Below are positions 17,973 to 27,081 of a stretch of DNA of 51,829 nt, piece by piece. Made by a program: the position numbers and the translations under genes. The stretch is from Bacteroidota bacterium (GTDB lineage: Bacteria > Bacteroidota > Bacteroidia > Chitinophagales > Chitinophagaceae), in the NCBI GenBank assembly GCA_026391415.1, contig JAPLEL010000077.1:1-51829 (forward strand), read 5' to 3'. Position 1 is the first letter of the stretch. The number at the start of each line of letters is the position of its first letter. The notes under the pieces were generated by a model. That model had not been told where the DNA came from. It saw only the letters and a list, made by a program, of their open reading frames with translations, and ran no database searches.

Positions 17973-19274
17973 CTATAGCGCTAGCAACCATTCTTTCAAT
18001 ACTTCAAAGTTGGCTTCCATTAAAATACTTTTTTTCTCTTTAGCAAATAAGTGTTGCACGGATGCTGGTATATTAATTTTTTTATTAATTAAAGTTTCTA
18101 CTGTTTCAGGGAATTTTACTGGATGCGCTGTTTCTAAAAAAATACCTGCTTGGTTTGGATGTAATTTAAGGTATTCTGATAATGCATAATAGGCCACTGC
18201 TCCATGCGGATCTAATAAATACCGCTCATTCAAATAAGTGTTTAAAATTGTTTGTTCGGTAATTGCATCCGAAACAGTATAGCCCGTTATTTTTTTGCTG
18301 ATATTTTTGTAATTGTGTTGAAATAATTCGAGGATGCGTACAAAATTACTTGGGCTTCCTACATCCATGGCATTTGAAATAGTGGCTACTGCTTTTTGTG
18401 CGGCATAATTTCCACTGCGCAAATACGCTGGTACTGCATCGTTAACATTACAAGCTGCTATAAAATGCGCTATAGGCAATCCACTAACATGTGCTAACAA
18501 TCCTGCACAAATATTGCCAAAGTTTCCACTAGGCACGGCTATTACAGGTGCTTGCTGGTGGTTTTTAATCCAAGCTTGGTAGGCAAAAAAATAATACAAT
18601 TGTTGCGGCAACCAACGCGCCACATTAATACTATTAGCAGAAGTAAGTGTTAAGTGTTGGTTTAAACTGGCATCCATAAATGCATCTTTTACCATGGCTT
18701 GACAATCATCAAAACTTCCCGCAACTTCTAATGCTGTAATATTTTGTTGACAGGTAGTTAGCTGTAATTCTTGAACCGGACTCACTTTGCCTGATGGATA
18801 TAAAATAACTACTTCCACTCCTTCCACTCCTAAAAATCCATTTGCTACGGCACCGCCTGTATCGCCCGATGTGGCTACTAAAACTGTGATAGTGTTTTTT
18901 TGGTCTTTTGAAAAATAACCCAAACATCGACTCATAAATCTGGCGCCCACATCTTTAAATGCTAGTGTAGGACCATGGAATAATTCTAAGGATTCCATTC
19001 GTTCATTTAAGGGCACGAGTGGAAATGGGAAATTAATTGTCTCTGCAACAATGCTACTTAAATCTACTTTATTAATACAATTGCCAACATAAGGAAGCAT
19101 AATCTCTAAAGCCAAATCTTCTTTAGAATATTGCTGGATATTTTTAATGAGTGCAGGATCTAGTACCGGAATTTTTTCTGGAAAATACAATCCTTTATCT
19201 GGTGCCTGACCTTTAATGGTTGCTTGTTTAAAATCAACGCTCGGTGCATTTTTATTGAGGCTATAATAATTCAT
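17973..19274 (-). CDS. thrC: Threonine synthase
   Basis: This 433-residue PLP enzyme converts O-phosphohomoserine to threonine, the last step of the pathway. The PLP lysine is K107 in HGPTLAFKDVGARFM. VLVATSGDTGGAVANGFLG is the phosphate/PLP-binding glycine-rich loop, and SANSINVARWLPQ and VPSGNFGNICAGLLA are also family motifs. The N-terminus (MNYYSLNKNAPSVDFKQA) fits the bacterial form. It is the last gene of thrA-thrB-thrC, 24 bp after thrB. Expression should follow the threonine-rich leader upstream of thrA. Confidence 0.97.
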   Translation of the reverse strand: MNYYSLNKNAPSVDFKQATIKGQAPDKGLYFPEKIPVLDPALIKNIQQYSKEDLALEIMLPYVGNCINKVDLSSIVAETINFPFPLVPLNERMESLELFHGPTLAFKDVGARFMSRCLGYFSKDQKNTITVLVATSGDTGGAVANGFLGVEGVEVVILYPSGKVSPVQELQLTTCQQNITALEVAGSFDDCQAMVKDAFMDASLNQHLTLTSANSINVARWLPQQLYYFFAYQAWIKNHQQAPVIAVPSGNFGNICAGLLAHVSGLPIAHFIAACNVNDAVPAYLRSGNYAAQKAVATISNAMDVGSPSNFVRILELFQHNYKNISKKITGYTVSDAITEQTILNTYLNERYLLDPHGAVAYYALSEYLKLHPNQAGIFLETAHPVKFPETVETLINKKINIPASVQHLFAKEKKSILMEANFEVLKEWLLAL

Positions 19275-19298
19275 AGTTTGTATTATTTGAAATGAATT

Positions 19299-20243
19299 TT
19301 AATCAACGAATCTTACACCAGCATGGTTTACTGTGGTAACATAAGTATGATGATCTAGTGATAATTGTTCGTACACTTGGTGCATGGCTTCTGCTACTTG
19401 ATTGGCCGTTGCTTGTGTTTTACTTAACATAAATATAGATGGACCCGAACCAGAAATACCGCCGCCTAATGCGCCCGCTTCTTTGGCTTTTTGTTTGATT
19501 AAATCGAAGCCTGGAATTAAAATACTACGCACTGGTTCAATCAATACGTCTTCTAATGAGCGTCCTATTAAATCGTAATCTTCTTTTAATAATCCGGCTA
19601 CCAATCCTGCTATATTGCCCCATTGTTTAATGGCATCTTTGAGCAATACTTTTTGTTGAAGAATACTTCTGGCATCGGCAGTGCGTACTTCAATTTGAGG
19701 ATGCACAATGCTTACATATAATGGTGGTGCATTTAGTGCCACTATGTCTAATGGAAAAATAGAACGAATAAGTGTTACGCCACCATAAATACAAGGTGCA
19801 ATATTATCGGCATGCTTAACGCCAGAAGCTAATTTTTCGCCGTTCATAGCAAAACGCACCAAATCTTCGTTATTAAATCGATGCTGCATTAATTTATTGG
19901 CTGCCACCACAGCACCAGCTGCACTTGCCGCACTTGAACCCACACCGCTACCTGGTTTGATATTTTTTTTAATGGTTAATTCAAAACCAACGGGTTCATT
20001 AATTTCTTCCATCATGGCTAGTAATGCAGCTCCCGCTACATTTTTTTCGGGATCTGTTGGCAAATTGTATTCGTCGTCATTTATAATTGTAATACCCGGT
20101 GTTGCTGAAAAACGAATTTGCATTTCGTCGTAAGGGTCATTCACTGCAAAACCCAATACATCAAAACCACAAACCATATTGGCAACCGTGGCTGGTGCAT
20201 AAATTTTTACTATAGTGGAATAATCGATATTTAGTGCTGTCAT
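19299..20243 (-). CDS. thrB: Homoserine kinase
   Basis: This 314-residue GHMP-family kinase phosphorylates homoserine using ATP in the cytoplasm. The GHMP ATP-binding motif is IKPGSGVGSSAASAAGAVVA (about 91-110). The N-terminal VKIYAPATVANMVCGFDVLGFAV and the C-terminal GGGISGSGPSIFMLSK are also characteristic. Length is normal for the family. It lies 72 bp downstream of thrA and 24 bp upstream of thrC, in the same orientation. Confidence 0.97.
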   Translation of the reverse strand: MTALNIDYSTIVKIYAPATVANMVCGFDVLGFAVNDPYDEMQIRFSATPGITIINDDEYNLPTDPEKNVAGAALLAMMEEINEPVGFELTIKKNIKPGSGVGSSAASAAGAVVAANKLMQHRFNNEDLVRFAMNGEKLASGVKHADNIAPCIYGGVTLIRSIFPLDIVALNAPPLYVSIVHPQIEVRTADARSILQQKVLLKDAIKQWGNIAGLVAGLLKEDYDLIGRSLEDVLIEPVRSILIPGFDLIKQKAKEAGALGGGISGSGPSIFMLSKTQATANQVAEAMHQVYEQLSLDHHTYVTTVNHAGVRFVD

Positions 20244-20315
20244 AATTATTTTTTTATTGTAGTAAGAATCAATTGTATACTCCTATTGTTTTTCCGATAA
20301 AATGTATTGGATATT

Positions 20316-22760
20316 TTAAACCCTTGCTACACGAATAATATCTGCAAACACACCCGATGCCGTTACTTCTGCGCCCGCACCGGCACCTTTTATTACCAAG
20401 GGTTGTTCTGGATACCTTTCTGTAAAAAATAAAACCAAATTATCTTTTCCATATAAATGATAAAAATCTGAATCGACAGGAATATGTTGTAAACCTACTG
20501 CCGCTTTACCATTTTCATATGTTGCTACAAATTTTAACTTACATCCTTTGGCTGCAGCTGCATCATAAATCGCTTTAAAATGTGGCTCTTGTTTTTCCAT
20601 CTCGGCATAAAAATCCGCTACAGATCCTTCAAAACATTTGGCTGGTAAAAAATATTCGTTGCTAATATCTTCCATTTCTAATTGCTTACCTGCTTCGCGC
20701 GCCAATATCATAATCTTACGCATTACATCAGTACCGCCTAAGTCTAAGCGTGGATCTGGTTCGGTGTATCCTTCGTTTTGTGCTTCTTGTACTACTTGCG
20801 CAAATGGCAGGGTTCCGTTATAATTATTAAACACAAAATTTAAAGTGCCCGATAGTACTGCTTGAATTTTTTTAACCTGATCGCCACTTCTTAATAAATC
20901 ATTGAGCGTGCCTATTACTGGCAAACCAGCGCCCACATTAGTTTCAAACAAAAACAAGGCATTGAATTCGCGGGCCAATGATTTTAATTGTTGGTAAGAT
21001 GCATACGAAGAAGAACAGGCAATTTTATTACAAGCCACTACAGAAATACTTTTCTCTAATAAATGGGCATACACGCCAGCTACTGTTGCATTGGCTGTAA
21101 CATCTACAAATACACTATTGCGTAGGTTTAAATTTTTAATAGCCAATACAAAATCTTGAATCGATCCATTGGGTGAAGCCAATAATGTTTCTTTCCAATT
21201 GGCAAGGTCAACCCCTTCTTCATTCAATAAAATATTTTTGCTATTGGCCAACCCTATTACCCGAATTTGTAAACGTAAATGTTCTTGTAAGTAGTTAAAC
21301 TGTTTGTTTAATTGCATTAATAATTTACTTCCCACATTTCCGGTACCTGCAATAAATACATTCAATTGTTTAAAAGTGGTTTCAAAAAATTCTTCGTGCA
21401 ATACATTGATGGCTTTTTGCACATCAATCGATGACAAGACTGCAGAAATATTTTTTTCGGATGAGCCTTGTGCAATGGCGCGTACATTAATCCCATTTCT
21501 ACCCAGAACGCCAAACATTTTTCCGCTAATACCCGGATGGCTTTTCATTTGCTCACCTACCAATGCTACAATTGACAAACCTGTTTCTACTTTTAGTGGC
21601 TCTACTTTTCCATAAGAAATTTCGTAACTAAATGCATGGTCAATAGCTTGCTTGGCTTTATCGGTATCTACTTCATTAATGCCTACACAAATAGAATGCT
21701 CCGACGAACTTTGTGTTATTAAAATCACGTTCACGGTTTCATTGGCCAGTGCTTCAAATAATCTTTTTGAAAACCCGGGTATGCCAATCATGCCTGTACC
21801 TTCTAAGCTTAGCAAACTAATTTTATTAATTGACGATATGCCTCGAATAATATTGTTTGAAATAGCTGAAGTATTTTCTACTAGTGTTCCGTGCTCGTTT
21901 GGCGCAAAAGTATTTTTAATCCAAACAGGAATATTTTGCGCCATCACTGGTTGAATAGTGGGCGGATAAATAATTTTTGCGCCAAAATGCGATAGCTCCA
22001 TGGCTTCTTGGTAAGAGATTTGTTGAATGGGTTTTGCATTGTTTACCAATCGCGGATCGGCCGTCATCATACCACTTACATCGGTCCAAATTTCTAGTAC
22101 ACTTGCTTTTAATGCCGCTGCATAAATAGCACTGGTATAGTCAGATCCACCTCGGCCCAATGTGGTGGTATTATGATTTGCATCGGCCGCAATAAATCCG
22201 GGCGCAATGTATAATTGTGCTAAGTTGTTGCTAAAAAATTGTTGGATATTTTGATTGCTCACAATAAAATCTACCGTGGCATTTCCGTAATTAGCATTCG
22301 TGCAAATTAACAATCTAGAGTCAACCCATTGTTGTACAAATGGCACACTGTTTACTTTTGCAGCAATAATTAATGACGATAATATTTCGCCATAACTTGC
22401 TAATCGATCTTTTGTTCTGTTCGATAATTCACCCAATAAAAACACGCCGTCTGCAATGCCTTCTAATTCGTTGAACTTTTGTTTTACCAAACTCAACGTA
22501 GCACTTTGTTGCTGAATAGGCAATAATTCACGCACGGTGTTTAGGTGCTTTTGTTCTAATTCTTTTAAAACAATTTTATAATCTTCATTACCCGTTTCTG
22601 CATATTTACCCGTTTGTAATAAAGCATCTGTTACACCACTTAATGCCGATACCACTAATAATACCGGTTCTTTTTTAACGGCCAATAATACTATGGCTAC
22701 TACTTTATTTATGTTCGCAGCAGTTGCTACTGAACTTCCACCAAATTTTAATACTTGCAT
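20316..22760 (-). CDS. thrA: Bifunctional aspartate kinase / homoserine dehydrogenase I
   Basis: This 814-residue protein carries both enzymes at the normal length for ThrA. Residues 1-290 form the aspartate kinase (MQVLKFGGSSVATAANINKV; TLGRGGSDYTSAIYAA). Two ACT regions span about 305-455 (SLLSLEGTGMIGIPG, VALVGEQMKSHPGISGKMF). The homoserine dehydrogenase follows from about 462 (VFIAGTGNVGSKLLMQL), with VACNKIA, GLPVIGTLNDLL and RLDLGGTDVMRKIMILAREA. The ACT regions imply feedback inhibition, in the known family by threonine. The gene starts 103 nt after the stop of a threonine-rich leader peptide, so it is probably also controlled by attenuation. Confidence 0.97.
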   Translation of the reverse strand: MQVLKFGGSSVATAANINKVVAIVLLAVKKEPVLLVVSALSGVTDALLQTGKYAETGNEDYKIVLKELEQKHLNTVRELLPIQQQSATLSLVKQKFNELEGIADGVFLLGELSNRTKDRLASYGEILSSLIIAAKVNSVPFVQQWVDSRLLICTNANYGNATVDFIVSNQNIQQFFSNNLAQLYIAPGFIAADANHNTTTLGRGGSDYTSAIYAAALKASVLEIWTDVSGMMTADPRLVNNAKPIQQISYQEAMELSHFGAKIIYPPTIQPVMAQNIPVWIKNTFAPNEHGTLVENTSAISNNIIRGISSINKISLLSLEGTGMIGIPGFSKRLFEALANETVNVILITQSSSEHSICVGINEVDTDKAKQAIDHAFSYEISYGKVEPLKVETGLSIVALVGEQMKSHPGISGKMFGVLGRNGINVRAIAQGSSEKNISAVLSSIDVQKAINVLHEEFFETTFKQLNVFIAGTGNVGSKLLMQLNKQFNYLQEHLRLQIRVIGLANSKNILLNEEGVDLANWKETLLASPNGSIQDFVLAIKNLNLRNSVFVDVTANATVAGVYAHLLEKSISVVACNKIACSSSYASYQQLKSLAREFNALFLFETNVGAGLPVIGTLNDLLRSGDQVKKIQAVLSGTLNFVFNNYNGTLPFAQVVQEAQNEGYTEPDPRLDLGGTDVMRKIMILAREAGKQLEMEDISNEYFLPAKCFEGSVADFYAEMEKQEPHFKAIYDAAAAKGCKLKFVATYENGKAAVGLQHIPVDSDFYHLYGKDNLVLFFTERYPEQPLVIKGAGAGAEVTASGVFADIIRVARV

Positions 22761-22971
22761 TTTTGATATTTCTGATTCCTATACGGAAGATGAACCTACT
22801 TGAGTTTCTTTTTGAGAACAGCTGTAAAAAACAGCCCAATGGCAATATGAATATTATAACCCCTTACAGGGTCGTTGTAGTAGACGTTGTTGTTGTTACA
22901 GCAGTATGCAGCAGCGTTGCTGTGCAAGTAGTAGATATAATATGTAATGGCTGTAAATACATGTATTGAAG
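22761..22971 (-). promoter_or_regulatory. Attenuator leader region of the thr operon
   Basis: The predicted leader RNA contains a leader peptide gene (22864-22962) and several short pairings that cannot all form together. GCUGUAA in the peptide coding part (22897-22903) can pair with UUACAGC (22821-22827). That segment also takes part in a hairpin (22821-22835, arms GCTGT and ACAGC). ACCC/GGGU arms (22859-22872) form a small stem over the leader stop codon. A run of six U (22826-22831) follows only a short stem, so the classical terminator shape is weak. Ribosome stalling at threonine codons would choose between the folds (inference). Confidence 0.6.
22864..22962 (-). CDS. thrL: Threonine-rich leader peptide of the thr operon
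   Basis: A 32-codon minus-strand frame starts with ATG at 22962 and ends with TAA at 22864. It encodes MYLQPLHIISTT at the start, then further threonines including TTTTSTTTTL at the end: 13 of 32 residues are Thr, with all four Thr codons used (ACA, ACG, ACT, ACC), and two are Ile. This composition and position, 103 nt before thrA, match the thr attenuator leader of enterobacteria (Thr and Ile codons), although the sequence is unrelated. A TAnnTTTG element (TACATTTG, 22972-22979) lies just upstream, so the transcript would start only a few nucleotides before the ATG. The symbol is by functional analogy. Confidence 0.8.
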   Translation of the reverse strand: MYLQPLHIISTTCTATLLHTAVTTTTSTTTTL

Positions 22972-22979
22972 CAAATGTA
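22972..22979 (-). promoter_or_regulatory. -7 promoter element of the thr operon
   Basis: TACATTTG on the minus strand matches TAnnTTTG exactly, 9 bp before the ATG of the threonine leader peptide. The 5' untranslated stretch would be only about five nucleotides. Confidence 0.6.
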
Positions 22980-22994
22980 AAGAATTAAATTTAA

Positions 22995-23031
22995 TTGTAT
23001 GCCACTCACTTAAAAAAGAAGTGGCATACAA
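22995..23031 (-). terminator. Hairpin after ilvC, probable terminator
   Basis: Perfect 12-bp arms (TTGTATGCCACT and AGTGGCATACAA) enclose a 13-nt loop, 8 bp past the ilvC stop codon. The following tract on the minus strand (TTAAATTTAATTC) is T-rich but interrupted, so termination may be partial. The structure separates the ilv operon from the thr promoter. Confidence 0.65.
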
Positions 23032-23038
23032 CATAAAT

Positions 23039-24523
23039 TTAACCTACGGTACTAATGGTTTTCATATCAGTCATGGCTCTGCGCAATTCTGCACCTACCA
23101 TTTCTACTGGATGAAAACGAATTACTTCGTTCACCGCAATTAATACTTTATTATCAACACCGGCATCAATACCTGCGTTAAAGTTTTTTCCAATAATATC
23201 GGTATCAACGTTTTTCATAAAATCAGCCAACAATGGTTTGCAAGCATGCGTAAATAAATAACAACCGTATTCTGCTGTATCTGAAATAACACGATTCATT
23301 TCAAATAATTTTTTACGCGCAATGGTATTGGCAATTAATGGTGTTTCGTGCAATGACTCATAATAAGCCGATGCTTCTTTAATACCAGATTGAACCATTG
23401 TTTCAAAAGCCAATTCTACACCTGCTCTTACAAATGCAACCATTAGCAAACCATTATCGAAAAATTCTTGCTCTGCAATTTTCACATCGCCAGCAGGTGT
23501 TTTTTCGAATGCTGTTTCACCAGTTGCTGCGCGCCAGCTCAATAAATTTTTATCGTTATTGGCCCAGTCTTCCATCATGGTAGTAGAAAATACGCCACTC
23601 ATAATATCGTCTTGGTGTTTTTGAAATAGGGTGCGCATGATGTCTTTTAATTCTTCCGACAATTCATAGGCTTTAATTTTTGCAGGATTCGATAAACGAT
23701 CCATCATAGCAGTAATACCACCTTGCTTTAAGGCTTCTGTTACTACTTCCCATCCGTATTGAATGAGTTTAGACGCATACGCTTTGTCTATTCCTTTTTC
23801 TACCATTTTATCGAAACATACAATAGATCCTGTTTGTAACAAACCACACAAAATAGTTTGCTCACCCATTAAATCTGATTTTACTTCGGCTACAAAAGAA
23901 GATTTTAATACACCTGCTTTGTGTCCGCCAGTGCCTACGCAATAAGCTTTTGCTTGTTCCCATCCTTTTTGTTCAGGATCATTTTCTGGATGCACCGCAA
24001 TTAAAGTGGGTACACCAAATCCTCTTTGGTATTCTGCACGCACTTCAGATCCAGGACATTTAGGCGCCACCATAATTACGGTGATGTCTTTGCGAATTTG
24101 CATGCCTTCTTCTACAATATTAAATCCGTGCGAGTAAGAAAGTGTTGCACCTTGTTTCATTAAAGGCATAATTGCACTCACTACTGCAGTGTGTTGTTTA
24201 TCGGGGGTTAAATTAATTACCAAATCTGCTGTTGAAATTAATTCTTCGTAAGTTCCAACCGTAAAATTATTTTCAGTTGCACTTTTCCATGATTGGCGTT
24301 TTGCTTCAATCGCTTCTTTGCGCAACGTATAAGAAACATCTAAACCAGAATCGCGTAAGTTCAAACCTTGGTTTAAACCTTGTGCGCCACATCCTACAAT
24401 AACTAATTTTTTTCCTTTTAATTTGTTTACGCCATCTGCAAATTCAGATTTATCCATAAAATCGCAAACGCCTAATTGATTCAGCTTTTCTCTTAATGAT
24501 AATGTGTTAAAATAATTGCCCAT
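23039..24523 (-). CDS. ilvC: Ketol-acid reductoisomerase (class II)
   Basis: At 494 residues this is the long class II form (class I has about 330). It rearranges and reduces acetolactate and acetohydroxybutyrate in isoleucine and valine synthesis, using NAD(P)H and Mg2+. The Rossmann motif [20 protein letters not shown] begins near residue 40. [21 protein letters not shown] and [16 protein letters not shown] match KARI, and the C-terminal half repeats the knotted domain ([20 protein letters not shown]). It is separated from ilvN by 167 bp that hold repeats, and may have its own promoter there. Confidence 0.97.
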   Translation of the reverse strand: MGNYFNTLSLREKLNQLGVCDFMDKSEFADGVNKLKGKKLVIVGCGAQGLNQGLNLRDSGLDVSYTLRKEAIEAKRQSWKSATENNFTVGTYEELISTADLVINLTPDKQHTAVVSAIMPLMKQGATLSYSHGFNIVEEGMQIRKDITVIMVAPKCPGSEVRAEYQRGFGVPTLIAVHPENDPEQKGWEQAKAYCVGTGGHKAGVLKSSFVAEVKSDLMGEQTILCGLLQTGSIVCFDKMVEKGIDKAYASKLIQYGWEVVTEALKQGGITAMMDRLSNPAKIKAYELSEELKDIMRTLFQKHQDDIMSGVFSTTMMEDWANNDKNLLSWRAATGETAFEKTPAGDVKIAEQEFFDNGLLMVAFVRAGVELAFETMVQSGIKEASAYYESLHETPLIANTIARKKLFEMNRVISDTAEYGCYLFTHACKPLLADFMKNVDTDIIGKNFNAGIDAGVDNKVLIAVNEVIRFHPVEMVGAELRRAMTDMKTISTVG

Positions 24524-24580
24524 TTGTTTTGTTTTGGTTTCCTTAATCTCTTTTGATTTTGGGTTTGTTGATAAATATTT

Positions 24581-24669
24581 TTAAAGATCTTTTTGTAAGG
24601 GTTTTGTGATTGTAAAATTGATTGATTTATTTAAAAATCTTTTTGTAAGTGTACAATAATAAAATCAAT
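24581..24669. repeat. Direct and inverted repeats between ilvN and ilvC
   Basis: The 19-bp sequence TTAAAGATCTTTTTGTAAG (24581-24599) recurs with one change at 24631-24649, 50 bp apart. An inverted pair, ATTGATTTATT (24621-24631) and AATAAAATCAAT (24658-24669), brackets the second copy. This is the largest gap inside the ilv operon, so it may hold an internal promoter, an mRNA-processing signal or binding sites for a regulator of ilvC. None of these can be chosen from sequence alone. Confidence 0.55.
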
Positions 24670-24690
24670 CGTATTTTTTTACAAGAAATA

Positions 24691-25281
24691 TTACATCGTA
24701 AAAATTTCGTCTTGTTTGTTTAAGAATTCGTTTTCAAGTTGTTCTTCGCCTGGTTGCGCTTCTTCAAACTCTTTTAGTTTTTCGTGGAAGCCGTGCGATG
24801 CTTTAATGATAGCTACCCTAGCACTTCTTACAAATTCAATTAATCCAAAAGGCGCTAATACCGCTACTAGGTTATCGGTTTCTTCGCGGTGTCCGCTGGT
24901 TTCAAAAATGGTATAGTCTTTGCGAATTACTACGGCTCTTGCGCCGTGCTCGCGCAACAATCTTTCTACTTGTGCCTTCTCTGCTATTTCATCGGTAGAT
25001 ACTTTATATAGCGCAAGTTCTTGCCAAATAATTTCGTCATTGGTATTATAATATGCTTTTAATACCTCTACTTGTTTTTCAATTTGGCGGGCTAGTTTTC
25101 TTACCACTTCTTCAAATTCATTAATTACAATGGTAAAGCGGTGAATGCCTTCTGCTTCAGACGGTGAAGTATTTAAACTTTCAATATTAATTTTTCTACG
25201 CGAAAACATAGTAGCAATTCTTACCAACAAACCAATATGGTTTTCGGTATATACGGTTATGGTAAATTCCTGTTTATTCAT
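24691..25281 (-). CDS. ilvN: Acetolactate synthase small (regulatory) subunit
   Basis: This 196-residue protein starts with an ACT domain (about 4-78: EFTITVYTENHIGLLVRIAT, then MFSRRKINIESLNTSPSE), the valine-binding part of the regulatory subunit. A C-terminal domain (about 85-175, with VIRKDYTIFETSGHREETDN) activates the catalytic subunit. It partners with IlvB, encoded 41 bp upstream, and should give feedback control by branched-chain amino acids. The C-terminal tail is acidic and somewhat longer than in many homologues. Confidence 0.95.
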   Translation of the reverse strand: MNKQEFTITVYTENHIGLLVRIATMFSRRKINIESLNTSPSEAEGIHRFTIVINEFEEVVRKLARQIEKQVEVLKAYYNTNDEIIWQELALYKVSTDEIAEKAQVERLLREHGARAVVIRKDYTIFETSGHREETDNLVAVLAPFGLIEFVRSARVAIIKASHGFHEKLKEFEEAQPGEEQLENEFLNKQDEIFTM

Positions 25282-25322
25282 AAATAATCCCTATGGGAAT
25301 TTTATACTGTTCAATGCAAATT

Positions 25323-27056
25323 TTATTTCAATCTAATTTCACTTATACTGCATCCTTGTGGAACCATTGGGAATACATTGTTTTCTTTTCCTACCATCAC
25401 TTCTAATAAAAACGAGCCTTTGTGATTAAGCATGGTTTCTAATGCGCCGTTTAAATCAGTTCGATGAATTACTTTTTGTCCTTCAATTTTATACGCTTTT
25501 GCAACTGCTATATAATCTGGGCTTGCAATGTCTACAAATGAATAGCGTTTGTCGTGAAACAATTGTTGCCATTGACGCACCATTCCTAAAAACTCATTAT
25601 TTAAAATCAAGATTTTTACGTCTACTTCGCTTTGCATAATGGTGCCCAATTCTTGAATGGTCATTTGTATACCACCATCGCCAATAATGGCTACCACCGT
25701 TCTATCTGGTGCACCAAATTTTGCACCAATGGCTGCTGGTAATGCAAATCCCATAGTGCCTAATCCGCCCGAAGTAATATTACTTTTCGACTGATTGAAT
25801 TTTGCATAACGGCAAGCCACCATTTGGTGTTGGCCTACATCGGTTACAATAATGGCATCGCCTCCTGTTAATTCATTTAGGTTACGAATTACTTCGCCCA
25901 TGGTTAAAATATCGGTGCTAGGATTCAACTCTTCGTGAATCACTTCTTTAACTTCTTCATCTTGGTGTTCTTTAAATTTATGCAACCATTGTGGATACAC
26001 TTTTGATTCCACTAATTTGGTAAGCATCGGTAAGGTTTCTTTGCAATCTCCCCAAACACCCACAGTTGCTTTTACATTTTTATCAATCTCCGAAGGGTCA
26101 ATATCCAAATGAATTATTTTGGCTTGTTTGGCATATTTATCTAAGCGTCCTGTAACACGATCATCAAAACGCATGCCTATTGCAATCAATACATCGCAAT
26201 CATTGGTTAATACATTTGGACCATAATTTCCATGCATCCCTAACATGCCAACATTTAATGGATGGTCTGTGGGTAATGCACTTAATCCCAGAATGGTCCA
26301 AGCAGCTGGTATACCTGCTTTTTCAATAAATGCTTTGAATTCTTTTTCTGCTTTTCCTAGAATTACTCCTTGACCAAAAATTACAAATGGTTTTTCGGCT
26401 TGGTTAATAATAGCAGCAGCGTCTTCAATATATTCTTTGCGCACAATTGGTTTTGGGCGATAACTTCTAATGTGTTTACATGGCGTGTAGCCTGCGTATT
26501 CAAATTTTTGTAGTTGTGCATTTTTGGTAATATCAATCAACACCGGACCTGGTCGGCCTGTTTTGGCAATATAAAATGCTTTGGCTAAAACAGCTGGTAA
26601 CTCAGTTGCATCGGTTACTTGGTAATTCCATTTGGTAACGGGTGTGGTAATATTTATTACATCAATTTCTTGAAACGCATCGGTGCCTAATAAATGCGCA
26701 TACACTTGTCCGGTAATACAAACTAGCGGTGTACTATCAATCATTGCATCTGCCAATCCGGTTACTAAATTGGTTGCTCCCGGACCACTTGTTGCAAATA
26801 CAACACCACATTTTCCAGACGACCTTGCATATCCTTGGCCTGCATGAATACCGCCTTGTTCGTGACGCACCAAAATATGTTTTAGTTGATCGTGGTAATC
26901 ATACAGCGCATCGTAAATAGGCATAATTGCGCCACCAGGATAACCAAAAATGGTATCAACTCCTTCGGCAATAAATGCTTCTAATACTGCTTGTGATCCT
27001 GAAATTGTTTTTGTTGCAGTTGTTTCTGTTGCTGCTGAAATATCTGTCGTTGCCAT
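25323..27056 (-). CDS. ilvB: Acetolactate synthase large (catalytic) subunit
   Basis: This 577-residue ThDP-dependent enzyme condenses pyruvate with pyruvate or 2-oxobutyrate. The catalytic glutamate is E66 in VRHEQGGIHAGQGYAR. FGYPGGAIMPIYDAL and FATSGPGATNLVTGLADA are typical AHAS motifs. The ThDP/Mg2+ motif runs from GDGGIQMTIQELGT to ILILNN (about 465-493). The central FAD-type domain (IGMRFDDRVTGRL) is present. It lies between ilvD (25 bp) and ilvN (41 bp) in the operon. Confidence 0.97.
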   Translation of the reverse strand: MATTDISAATETTATKTISGSQAVLEAFIAEGVDTIFGYPGGAIMPIYDALYDYHDQLKHILVRHEQGGIHAGQGYARSSGKCGVVFATSGPGATNLVTGLADAMIDSTPLVCITGQVYAHLLGTDAFQEIDVINITTPVTKWNYQVTDATELPAVLAKAFYIAKTGRPGPVLIDITKNAQLQKFEYAGYTPCKHIRSYRPKPIVRKEYIEDAAAIINQAEKPFVIFGQGVILGKAEKEFKAFIEKAGIPAAWTILGLSALPTDHPLNVGMLGMHGNYGPNVLTNDCDVLIAIGMRFDDRVTGRLDKYAKQAKIIHLDIDPSEIDKNVKATVGVWGDCKETLPMLTKLVESKVYPQWLHKFKEHQDEEVKEVIHEELNPSTDILTMGEVIRNLNELTGGDAIIVTDVGQHQMVACRYAKFNQSKSNITSGGLGTMGFALPAAIGAKFGAPDRTVVAIIGDGGIQMTIQELGTIMQSEVDVKILILNNEFLGMVRQWQQLFHDKRYSFVDIASPDYIAVAKAYKIEGQKVIHRTDLNGALETMLNHKGSFLLEVMVGKENNVFPMVPQGCSISEIRLK

Positions 27057-27081
27057 CCACTTAATTTTTTATTTTTTTAAT

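Noticed and set aside
22724-22969. Plus-strand frame with valine-rich VVVVDVVVV stretch
   Set aside because: It is the antisense reading of the threonine codons of the thr leader and the start of thrA; the minus-strand leader explains it.
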